Part shown: piece by piece, positions 24,620 to 36,100 of the stretch
Layout of the letters: each line of letters begins with the position of its first letter
How positions within the stretch are numbered: the first letter of the stretch is position 1
Assembly: GCF_051106095.1 (NCBI RefSeq)
Contig: NC_135793.1
Location: 8,485,001-8,549,000 of the forward strand
Length of the DNA stretch: 64,000 nucleotides
Origin: Pogona vitticeps
Taxonomy: Eukaryota; Chordata; Lepidosauria; Squamata; Agamidae
Direction of reading: 5' to 3'
Made by a program: the position numbers and the translations under genes
The notes under the pieces: generated by a model
What the model was told of the DNA's origin: nothing
The model's database searches: none
The model's input: the letters and a program-made list of their open reading frames with translations, nothing else

Positions 24620-25153
24620 CAGTGGGGTCTCTACTTAAGAACGTCTCTACTTAAGAACAATCCAACTTAAGAACAACTCCATTTGCTAAATTTTGTTTCT
24701 ACTTGAGAACAGAAATCCAAGATAAGAACAGGAAAAAAAACCTTTCCTGCTCTTTTTTAAAGATCATTTTAGGTTAAAAAAAAAACTCCCCCTAGTGGTA
24801 GAGTACGTATTAACCAGCTTTGCATTAGTTCCTATGGGAACTAATGCTTCAATGTACGAACGCACCTCTACATAACAAAAAACCCCATCCAGAACGGATT
24901 AATTGGTTTTCAGTCCATTCCTATGGGAAATTTTGCTTCAACTTAAGAACGTTTCAACTTAAGAACACCATTCCAAAACGGATTAAGTTCTTAAGTAGAG
25001 GTTCCACTGTAGTTTCTATGGACGGAAAAGAGCAGATACGGATTAAATGGTTTTCAATGCATTCCTATGGGAAATGCAGATTCAACATAAGAACTTTTCA
25101 ACTTGAGAACCACCTTCCAATACGGATTAAGTTCTTAAGTAGAGACCCCACTG
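24620..25153. mobile_element. Pogo/Tigger-like MITE with an internal third end
   Basis: Ends CAGTGGGGTCTCTACTTAAG and CTTAAGTAGAGACCCCACTG are perfect inverted repeats, flanked by TA (24618-24619, 25154-25155). A third end-like piece, CTTAAGTAGAGGTTCCACTG, lies inside at about 24991-25010, and the 140 bp after it repeat the 140 bp before it. TA target and end sequence fit the Tc1/mariner-pogo group. No transposase. Confidence 0.82.
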
Positions 25154-25155
25154 TA

Positions 25156-27947
25156 CTTCCCAGTGTACAGTAGTTTGGTGGATTGTGATGGTCTAGGGCT
25201 GTGGAGAACAACAGGCTGAATCTTCCATTCTAGACCACAAGGTGGGTCAAGGCTGTCCACCACCGGCCTCAGAAAGGAGACTCCTTTTCAGAAACAAGTG
25301 GCATTCCCTCCAGTAATGGGTATCCCCCAATGTAGGGTATGGGATGTGGGGCACATCCAGACCTGTGATGTGAAAGGAGACTAGAAGGCTCCATCCATCA
25401 CATAGGGACAAGAGAGCTGGGGGCTTCTGGAGGCTGGCTGGCTAACTGGGATGATTGACCTGCCTCCCCCCCCCCCCCAAATCCTGGAGAGGATCTCAAG
25501 TCCTTGGTACTCAGGGTTGGAAAAAGATAGGGGACCCCTTCAGCCCGTCCCAGCTCTCCAGGACCAACTCCTGCTGGCTCAAGAACCTTCTTTCCAGGGA
25601 GATGCTGGCGATTCCCTTTGCAAAATAGATTTCGTCATAAAGGTGAAAAAAGAGAGCAAAGTGGTCCAGGGGGCTGAGAAGGGAAGCAGAGAGGAGCGGG
25701 CGTTTGGTGTTTGTGAGAACTGAACAGGGATCTTTGGGCAACTTTGCAGGTGGTCTCAAAAGAAGGCTTGCGGCTAGTCAGATGGCTGCTTCCAGGCACA
25801 GGAGCCAGGCCAGGAGAGAGCAGTTGGCAACCCAGCCTCCAGAACCGCTGCTTAGCCCTGGGAAAACTCAAGACTTGATTTCCTTCAAAACCGGGCGATT
25901 GCTCTTCTGGAGCCCACAGCCTGGGTTGTTGACGTGGTTGCTGCAGCAATGTGGTTCTGACCCAGCCCAGGGCTACTGGTCATATGCGCTCTGGACTGGG
26001 TTGGTGCGAGGACCATCTCGAGGTGTGTCATCAAGACCATGCTGTTCAGACCTGTGCAGTTCAAGGGAGAAGCACCTATCATTTCCACTACTGGGGGCCG
26101 TTTGAATTACTGGAGAGCAGGAATGGAGGCGTGCTAGAGAAGCCCTTGTCCTATTCTTTGCCCTCTTGCTGGGACGTGTGTTTGGCCCCTGTGCAAACAG
26201 GCAGGCCTTTATTCTGACCTTAGATTCTTACACCATTAATTCACACGTTCGGTATCCAGCTATTGCATATTTAGTGATTCCACCATGACAGAGAGAGCCC
26301 TCTTATTCCAGCTCAAAAGTTAACTAAAACCACCGGGTGTTCCCCAAAAGCCAAAAACAGAGGGGAGAAACCTCAGAATGCCCGATGAAAATACTTTATT
26401 CTATGAAACTCAATGCGTTTTAGTCCTTTATTCATTTTAGGGCCTTAGTGGAGTTTAAATCCAGTATGACGTGTGCAACAAATGACCAAGGATTCCAAAC
26501 TCTTCCGACAGCAGACTGAAACATGGGGATTCATAGCATATTTATTTGGTGTTCTTAGATTTCTTATTATTGGTTAGGCTGTTTGTCCCTCTTGCTCATT
26601 ATTGAAAGCTGCTCTCCAGGGTCTGAAAAGACGTTCACAGCACCTGATACCTCACCCTTCTAACAGGAAGTGACAAAGAATATTTGGGATAACTTTTTAA
26701 ATTTGTACAATTATAATCCTAGTTTTTAAATGGGGAGCCTTTGTATATTGAACCTGGGACATTATTTGCCAAAGCACATGCTCTGCCACTGAGCTGTTTC
26801 CTTTTCAAGTGGCAACTAGGTTTTTCCCCCCTGATATGTGCAAACTGACTCTTTCCCATATGGCCAGATTCATAAGGATCCTGCAGTATTTCCTACATCT
26901 GGGCTGCTGAATGTGGGGTTCTTCAGAAGTTGTTGGGACTTCAACTTCCATCTGCCCTAAATAGCGTAGCCAGCAAAGGAAGCTAAAGATTCCACTCCCA
27001 ACAATATTTGAAGAGCTGTACACGTCCCAAGTCCTGTGTTACCCGAAAGTGCTTTCCATAGACTTAAATACGGAGGCAGTGGCCAACGTCCTGTTCGGTA
27101 AATTATATTTGCATAAGGTTGATGACATCACCAGCGGGGGGGGGATTGCTGGTAATGAAAGTTTCTCATTTGGTCCTGGAGCCTGCCTGACTCACACACA
27201 ATGAGACTGATTGCAAATGACTCATAAGAGCTCCAGAACCTAAAGCTTTGGTAACTATTGAGAGACTGGGACCTTTTTTCCCTCCATTACGTATGCTGCC
27301 CCTTCCAGTAATAATTCAAAGTAATTATTGGTTTCTAAAAAGTTGTTGGCACTATAGCAAGGTGTGGTCCACACATCTTTCTAATGAGAAAAAAAATAGC
27401 AACCTCTAGGAGCGTCCAGAGGCATGAACCTTCCATTTTTATTATTTCGCGGTGGGGACTCTGTGGTTCCAAAAATAGCCTTTGGGTTCACATACACCCC
27501 ACGAGCGACTTCTAAATAAAGCCCTGCATCTCTGATTCCATTTGTGTGCTCATTTTAAAAACAGATACAAGTTTTGAATGAGCAAGCATTTTTTATTTAA
27601 TTGACAGCTCTTCACAAAAGTGGATTTAAGTTTCACCCTCCCCAGTCTTTCTGAGTCATCTGTGTACAGCGGGTACTGCAGTGTGATTAGTGGCTATCAT
27701 GTTAGTCTGGGATGAGGAGACACACATTCAGTCAGTTTATTGTTATGTTCCTTAGACCAATCATAGGAGATGCAGGTTGTGGTCTCTACTGAGTAGAAGT
27801 AAACTCACTGGCTGAAATCCTGTTGGCACACTTTCTGTAACAAAAGGCTTATATAACATGTCATTGATTGCAAGGATTTTTTTTAATTAAACATTTTTAA
27901 CTTGGCCAAAGTTCCCAAGGCTTCTGTGTAGTCCCTTTTATTCTAAG
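25156..27947. other. No gene recognised
   Basis: Between the 22-kb island and the end of UTP14A. Frames at 25450-26220 are short and lack family likeness. A MITE scrap is near 26930-26990. Confidence 0.45.
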
Positions 27948-28084
27948 GAAGCTGTGAGAGCTATGGGACAGAAAAAGGAAGTCTTTAATTCTCAAAAATC
28001 ACTAACACTGGGAGGACTTTACTACTGGCAGCAATTTTTGGTAATAAAAGACTTCCTTTTTCTGCCCCATGGCTCTCACAGCTT
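27948..28084. mobile_element. Short foldback element (MITE-like hairpin)
   Basis: The arms GAAGCTGTGAGAGCTATGGG...GAAAAAGGAAGTCTTT (27948-27986) and the reverse-complement run ending GGCTCTCACAGCTTC (to 28084) pair almost fully around a loop of about 55 bp. No clear target duplication. Confidence 0.65.
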
Positions 28085-28597
28085 CTTTCAGTCTCCATGA
28101 CTTCCTGACAATGAAAAGGGATTACATGGGAGCCTCATGAGCTTTGGAAGATTAATCAGAAGTATTAAATTCCCACAAATCATTGCTCCTACTGACACCA
28201 ACAAGATTTCAGCTACTGTGTGACCTTGGTTCATAACGTTCCAAACCACCTGAAAGGTTAATTGACCAGCAGACAGGACAACCATGCACACTAGCTTTAT
28301 CTCATTGGAGAAAAGGCTGAATATAAATTTAATTAATAAACCAATAACAAATGCACAGCCCTGACTTGCCATCTGTTGCTATTATCATGGTGCTTCAGCC
28401 AGGCAAAAAGGGACCCGAGAAGTTGTAAGCACCACCACACTGACTAAAAATCAGTGTGGCAACCTACATAGTGGCACTAAGCACTTTATGTTACGTACAA
28501 TGCAAAATAAAACAATTCTACTGACATTCATGGCTTGACTGGGTTTTAGAAGGAGTTGGTATGCCCCTTATCTCCATTTATGCCTCACAGGTTACAA

Positions 28598-28890
28598 CAG
28601 GAATCATTGAGTTGAAAGAGGCCCACAGAGTCCAACCCCTTGCTGAATGAAGGAATCCAAATCAAAGCAGATCTGAGATCGTTTCCCAATTTTCTCTTGA
28701 ATGCCTCCAGTGTTGGCAATTAGATCCATTGTTGCACTGCTCTAACAGTTAAGAAGTTTTTCCAGATATTCAGTCTAAATTTGGCTTCCTGCAGTTTGAG
28801 CCCATTATTATGTCCCGCACTCTGGGATGATCGAGAACAGATTCTGCCCCTCCTCTGTATGACGGCCTTTCAAGGTAATTCACTTAATTT
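28598..28890 (-). mobile_element. CR1 LINE 3' fragment
   Basis: GAGTCCAACCCCTTGCTGAA, CTCCAGTGTTGGCAA, CTAACAGTTAAGAAGTTTTT and the run to TCCTCTGTATGACGGCCTTT form the well-known antisense CR1 3' end. The 3' terminus is at about 28598. Confidence 0.75.
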
Positions 28891-30799
28891 GCCCCTCACC
28901 ACCTAATTTATTTTGCACAGGGCTGCAAATGCTGATTCCGTAAGGCTGATGTCTACCTCCCACTGCTCTCTCTCTGTATGTATATGTGTGTGTTTACATG
29001 TGCACGCACGCACACACACACCGTAACACAGGCATAAATAGGAAGAAAGCCCTTCTAAAACTGGAGGACCACTTTTTTACAGACCCCTATTACTCAAGTC
29101 AGGACAGTGTTAAAAACAATTGCTCCATCAAGGGAAGTAGAATTGTGGAACTACTATAACATGATGCAATAAAGAGATTGCAAAATTGATTCTGTTCCTG
29201 CTCGTCAGAAGGAAAGGGGAGGCAGTTAAATCTATAGACCAGCCTTACCTGGCGACCACTGAAAACCTCGGTCAGCCTTGACCAGCCTTCTGAAACTTGG
29301 AAAACAAACCAGATATTCTCAAGATGCTGACCTGCACTCTGTACCTGGTTTTGTATATCCTAACACAAACGAATGGCAACAGCTACCAGTAACTCACGTC
29401 AAGTGAACATTCATCCTTTTGTGACATTCCTCAAACCTTGGGCAAAACCCCATGTTTTTCCCTGGGGCAGGTGGTCTGCATGAGTTGGAGTGCAGCTCCC
29501 ATAATGTTCCAGCTGTGCTGGTTGGGACAGAGATTAGAAAAGGTACTTTTTTAAAACCACTGACTCCAAATTCTACTAGCCACTTTGGTTATGGCCTGGG
29601 GCCTTCTGGCAGATTATGGTCCAAAAAAGGTTAGAGGAGACCCAAGTAAAACTTCACACCAGGTGGGCGAGGCTGTAAGCGTTCTACATACATTTAAAAT
29701 CAGAAATCAGAATACCTGTATGCCTCTCCACTTCTTCTTAAGAATGCCAGTGCTATTTATAATACCAAGGAGAAGGGAAGGAAATGGAAGCACTCGTAGG
29801 GAAACCAAACACACTCCTCTTAACTGAAGGAAGAATTAAAAAAAAACACACACACAAAAACCTACAAGATACTTTTTGGAAGTGTACATTTTTTTTACTT
29901 GTTTCTCATTTGCTGCTGGCTGGGGTTGGAGAATTTTAAACTAGAGATGGGATATTTCTATTTGTCTCTCCTCAACGATCCTGCTATGGAGAGTTCATCA
30001 GTACGGCAAATGCCGCCTGGGTGCTGACCCTCCTCTCTTGAGGCATCTCCAAACCTGGTGTGTGTGTGTTTTTACAGAATGGCCATTCCCTTTCAGGATT
30101 AACTGCATGGTGGTGAGTAGGCCGTCCTCTTGATTTGCCCTAAAGGAGGAAGCTGCCCCCAGAAACCACCCGAGTTTAAAACCTAGCCTGGAATTAAAAG
30201 TACTTGTCTATAAATCTGGTACTTTTGCACTCATTCCTTCCATGGGACTTGCAGTGAGAAATCCCACATGCCCGGAAGGGATACTCTCTGCCTTCACCCC
30301 TTCCACCCAAGTCTAAAGAGGAAATGTCTAAAAGGGCAATCAAGCCTGTTTTCTCTTGCTCAAAAAAAACAAACCAACCAGCAAACCTGGAGATCTGAAG
30401 TTGGTGGGAAGGCTTGAGAGGACCCCAAGTCCTTTCTAAGCACCATCATCCCCTTGCAACTTGGAGACACTCAGAAAAGGAAACCAGCAGCAGAGAATGA
30501 AAACAGATTTGGAACAGCTTCCCCCAGTGCCCTCCGCAGGTATGGAGACTACTTTCCCTAAGCAACGTCACCAGAGAATATCCAGCAGATTAGTTTGAGG
30601 CAGAAGCCTTAACAAGACCCTAGGCTGGCTCAGGTATCTGATGCTTTGGGATACCATTTCCAGCACGCCTACCTATTTTTATGGCTATGCTGTCTGGGAG
30701 TAGAGGTTCAAAACATCTGGAAGGCATGAGATGTGTGCGCATGGGGAGGCTGAGTTAAGGAGCGGGGCCCATAACAACACAGCCAGAGTAGACCTAGGT
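28891..30799. other. Presumed UTP14A 3' UTR and downstream DNA
   Basis: No canonical AATAAA on the minus strand between 30799 and about 30000. Variants (CATAAA near 30674, TATAAA near 29756) exist but cannot be ranked. A short MITE scrap lies near 30640-30730. Confidence 0.4.
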
Positions 30800-31102
30800 C
30801 TACCTGGCCTTCTTCTTCTTTTTCTTCTTCTTCTCTGAAATGCTGCGAAGCTGATGCTTCTGGGGAGAGACAGTCAGCTCCAAATCTGGTTTCTCCCCTG
30901 TGTCATTTCTCTGATCCACCTTAGGGGGCAGGTTGGCATCCTCAGCACTGATGGGGCGGATGATGTGACCAGGATGTGTGATTATAGAGGGAGCTGTCAG
31001 CTTCTGAAAAGCACGGCGGGTGTTCCAAGTGGAACCCACAGGGGCATGGAGGCTGCGTTCAAACTGCTGGGTGTTCTCAAAGGGGAAAGGGAGATGGTTG
31101 AC
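30800..31102 (-). CDS. UTP14A: UTP14A last coding exon (14)
   Basis: This 303-nt exon encodes VNHLPFPFENTQQFERSL, GSTWNTRRAFQKLTAPSI and PGHIIRPISAED, then a diverged tail. The tail ends in a run of eight Lys plus Ala-Arg before TAG (cta at 30800-30802). The Lys run is coded by a CTT-type triplet tract (plus strand 30808-30836) and may vary in length between individuals. Confidence 0.95.
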   Translation of the reverse strand, partial: VNHLPFPFENTQQFERSLHAPVGSTWNTRRAFQKLTAPSIITHPGHIIRPISAEDANLPPKVDQRNDTGEKPDLELTVSPQKHQLRSISEKKKKKKKKAR

Positions 31103-33053
31103 CTACAAGGAAGAGAAGATTCACTGTCAAACCAAAAGCAAGAAGGTAAAGGTAAAGGTTTCCCTTGAAAACTTGTCTGATCAAATTTGACTCTAGGGCG
31201 TGGTGCTCATCCCTGTTTCCAAGCCATAGAGCTAGCATTTGTCTGAAGAGTTTTCATGGTGACATGGTCAGCGCGACTAGATACAGAACGCTGTGACCTT
31301 CCCACCAAGGTGGTGCCTATTTATTTACTCGCATTTTTACATGCTTTCGAACTGCTAGGTTGGCAGGAGCTCGGACAAGCCATGGGAACTCATTCCGTCG
31401 CGTGGATTTGATCTTACGGCTGCTGGTCTTCTGACCTTGCAGCACAGAGGCTTCTGTGGTTTAACCTGCAGCGCCACCACGTCCTGTTATGCAAGGAAGA
31501 GGACCACAAAAAGCCCTCTGACAGCTTTTCTCCTACGTAGGTCACGATCACTTAAGAGTGAGATGCTTCTTGGGCACAAGGAGGCAAACTGCTCGGTTCT
31601 ACTACTACTCAGTTTCAAAAGTTCAGGGAAGGCAAAAACCATAATCAGAAAAAGCTAAAATGAGAAAAAACATATAGTACGGGATGGGAAAGAAGGTTCT
31701 TGGATGTGAAGCTCTGAAGGAAGGGAGCATTTTAAATACTTCATTCTAGGAAATGCACCTTGTTTTGAGAATTTGAACATCTGTAAGGCTTACAGCTGCT
31801 CTAGGGAAATAAAGAGTACACAAGATTATATTCACACTTAAAATGCAAATGGCTGAAATGCATGTGATTTAAAAATGGCTTTAGCCAGTGGGAGATAGGT
31901 AACAAAGAGATAAAATGTGTAAATAAATGTGCACATTAGGAAAAACCACATGTAACATATATGGATTTCAATGTGGGAAGGAAAAAAAACCAAGTCTCAC
32001 AATCCAGTAAGAAACAAGGACGAGAATGGGATTCAAAGACGGGCAACAAAATCAAGGCTGAGACATTTTTACACCCCTGCTCTGGATGTAAGAGTCCTAC
32101 AACATCCAAAATGACAGTAAAAGATTAGAACAAGCTTCTCTCTCTCTCTCTCTGTCTTTTTGGTAAATATGGTTGTCAGGCTGGATGGCAGAAATTTTGC
32201 TTTTTGTGACTGAACGGACAACCTAGTGCACAGGATTCTGGAAACAGTGCACATTTAACACTTCCTTGAAGGTCAGCGCGGAATTGCTCTCGTTTCAAAA
32301 GCCTGCTGCCTGCTGGGAAGGACAGCCAGCCGCCAGTTCCAGAGGTGGAGCGCTCTCTACTAGGAGAAAAGCCTGAACACAGCATGAATGCCCCCCCTGT
32401 TGTTTTTATAGGAGAGTGATACAACTAACCAGACAAGCAAGAGGAGCATAAAAATAAACCTACACCATGTTATAATTAAAGCGTCATTAAGTAAGATAAA
32501 GGTAAAGGTTCCCCTTGACATTTAGTCCAGTCATGTCTGATTCTAGGGTGCGGTGCTCATCCCCATCTCCAAGCCATAGAGCCAGCATTTGTCCAAACAC
32601 AATCTTTCATGGTCACATGGCCAGCGCGACTAGACACGGAACGCCATGACCTTCCCACCAAGGTGGTACCTATTTATCTACTCGCATTTTTACATGCTTT
32701 CGAACTGCTAGGTTGGCGGGAGCTGGGACAAGCGACAGGAGCTCACTCCATTGCGTGGATTCAATCTTACGACGGCTGGTCTTCTGACCTTGCAGCACAG
32801 AGGCTTCTGCGGTTTAACCTGCAGCGTCACCACGTCCCTGTCGTCATTATGTAGCACACAGCAAATAAAGGGACAATGACATTTCATGGGAAGAAAAATG
32901 AACGTATGTGTTGAATGAGTGACATAAAAAAGAGGGATTGGGTGGATCTTAGAACTATAAATGTAACTAATTTATTATATTTATATCTTTGGTTTTTGTA
33001 TTTTGTGTAAACCGCCCAGAGTAGACATGTTCTAGATGGGCGGCATGTAAGTC

Positions 33054-33116
<63 letters not shown>

Positions 33117-36100
33117 AATGCCTGCTGGGGCCTCTGAGAAAGAAACCCAAAACAAACGAAGGGTCAAAGACTCCCTTTCGCTGTCATAAGTTCACAGGAA
33201 TGCACTTTGCACCATGTCCATTTAACAGAGCATTACCAATTTTACAACTCTTCTCGTCATAGGGTCCTTTCAAATATAACTACCTCCCGGCACTACGCAT
33301 TTGGGATCTTCTGAAACTAAACTAGGGACTCAGTCCCACAGATACATTTCCTCCCCCATGATAATTTAAACCCAGAGGCCTTTGGGTGAAGAGCAGAGGC
33401 TCCTGGCTCAGAGGAACATTCTCACCTGATGAGCTGCAGCTAAAATATTGCGCTGTTCACTCAGGATCACATGCGGCAGGTGCTTGTCTTTCCTTGGCGG
33501 TGTGGGTGCCGGCTTGAGAAGGAACCTAAAGGAAGAGAAAAAGGAAAAGGACACAGATGATCAGCAACAGGGTGGGGGCAGTGAGGGGAGAGAGCCTCGC
33601 CCACAGACGTACCTCTTCTTCTTCTTCATGCTTGGCCTCAGCCCTGTGCCTCCCCACTCGCCCCATCCTGGGAGGACGAGATCGACAGCCTTGGGTTTAC
33701 CGGCCTCTTCCGCCCGGCGCTTCTCTTTCATGAAGTCCGCCACAACGTTGTCGGTGGCAAAGGCTTCCTGGATGACCTGTCGTTGGTCGGTGCCTGTCTC
33801 CAGCTGTAGGGAACAGGATCAGGGGACGGTCATTCAGAGAAGCAAGAAAACGGAGGGGCCCTTCCGACCAAAAGGGGAATGAGCTTGCAAGGCGGACAAC
33901 TTGGCTATGCTTTTGATGCTTCCCTACTGATCAATCCATTTACATGTTTTATCACTCCCAAATCCTGGCAGAGCCGCTACTCTGAAATAATGGAACAGAA
34001 TAATAAAAAACATCAGTGGAAATACAAATGAGGCACCATACAGAATACAGTGGTGCCTCACAAGACGAATTTAATTCGTTCCGCGGTTAATGGTGTCTTT
34101 GTGAAAAATTTGTCTTGCGAAACGCGTTTTCCATAGGAATGCATTGAAATCCAATTAATGCATTCCTATGGGAAAATAAGTCAGAATAAAGTCAAATTTG
34201 GTTTACAAAGGGTTTATTAAGTGCTCTTTAAAGCCATACATATTGTGCAGATGATTTAAAACATTTCAATAAAAATCTTTAACTTTTTAAACATCACAGA
34301 AAAATATTTCAAAAATCAGCAAACATGTGGCAGGAACAAAAAACGGAAAACATTCGTCTTGCGAAGCACAGCCATAGGAACATCTGTCTTGCAAGTCATC
34401 AACCCCCATTGCCAAAACCATTTGTCTTGCGAGGCATTTGTCTTGCGAGGCACCACTGTACATTAACTTTCTATATCATCTTACAAGCAAATGTTTGAAA
34501 AAAATAAGAACAGTCTTTCAAAACATTAAGGAAAAGTCCTGGTGGTGTCTTGGCTAGCATAACAAAGTAGGGCTCGGGAGAGATGGGTTTCAGTCCTGGG
34601 AGTGGGTGGCGTGCAATTAAATAAAATAAATGTTGTTGTGGTATTTTTCAGATGTAATACTTCACTTTCTCATTATTCAAAAGTACTAAAAAGAAATGTT
34701 ATTTTCCAAAAACACCAGAATGTTATGTGCTGTCACCCAATAGTATAAATGGATTTAAATAATGAGACCTTGTGGCACAGTGGTTAAACTGCTGTACTGG
34801 AGCCAAAACTGTGTTCAAGACCTGGGGTTCAATCCCAGGTAGCTGGCTTGAGGTGCACTCAGCCTTCCATCCTTCTGAGGTCAGTCAAATGAGCACCCAG
34901 CTTGCTGGGGGGGGGCAATGTGTAGCCTGCATAATTAACTTGTAAACCACCCAGAGACCGCTTTAAGCACTATGGGTGGTATGTAAGGAGCACACTTTGC
35001 TTTGATTATAAAAGCAAATTAAAAATAATTACATTATAGAAGAAATGAAGTGATCCCTCATTATGTTTTATTCATAACACAGCTTAATAATGCTTCGTAT
35101 TATTGGAAAAATAAAGAATTGATTACATGTACCAAACTCTGTAAATGCCTTCATCTAGGAATGTGATTTCCCCCACTTCTCCAAACACATGGCTGAAGGG
35201 AGAAAACTGAAAACTTGGGGGAACATGGATCGGAATACACGGAACTGTGATTTGTTCTAGCTATGACCAAGGAGAGCAAACGTTTAGCAAATCATGGTCA
35301 ATTTCCACAACTGGAAGGAACCACCGTTCTTCAAGTTTAGAGACAGCAAAGCACCCTGGTTAAAAGCACAGGCAGACCGTTTCATGAGGATTTGGACGAC
35401 CTCAGCCTAGCCTTCTTCAGGAAACTCTAGGCCTTTTTCCTTCCCCGGGGGAGTCTGCTTCCCACAGGTGTGGGTTCCAAGCCTCCCCCCTTGCCCGTAG
35501 ATCAAAATGGTACAGTCCAAAGAAAGATGCACTACCGTGGACTCTCTCACGAGCTGCCACCTCTCCTCGTGGTCCTTCCCCCTCCTGATCTCACCTCATC
35601 CTGTACAGCAGTCGGCACCAGCGGGCACTGCGGGGACGGAGGCACCTCTGCCAGGACGGCCTTCAAGTCAATCAGGGCCTTGCGCTTGGCGCTCTTTTTG
35701 CCGGGGGGCGGTGACGGGGGCCCCTCCATCTGCGGTGGCGGCTCAGCTTTCTCAGGCCGCCACAGTTTGGGCTCTTGGACCGGGGGCTCTTCGTCTCCTG
35801 CGTGGGAGATGTCCTCTGACACCAGAGCGTCCACATCCTCCAAAGTGCGAAGGCGCTCTAACCTCTCGCTCAGGAAGGGTCCCTCTGATACAGGAGATGC
35901 TGGTCCAGACGCAGGACGCCCTATGGGCACCCTTGGCTCTCCACTGGGACCTGCAGCAAGATTCACACAGTGACGATCACAAAAAAAATGCAAAGGTTGC
36001 TCTGTGGATCGGGAACAGCAAAACAGTAGCCCAAATCCGAAGGTATCTTTGGGGACAATTAAAACGAATGCGTTCTAGCGCGCATGATTTCAAATTCTCC

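Noticed and set aside
28088-28372. A 94-codon hydrophobic minus-strand frame
   Set aside because: No known family, next to a foldback element and CR1 fragment, AT-rich; hydrophobic text is expected from such DNA.
34763-34850. Possible tRNA gene (box A and box B)
   Set aside because: It belongs to a dispersed SINE with an L2-like tail and a second copy at 46.5 kb; the cloverleaf is not kept.
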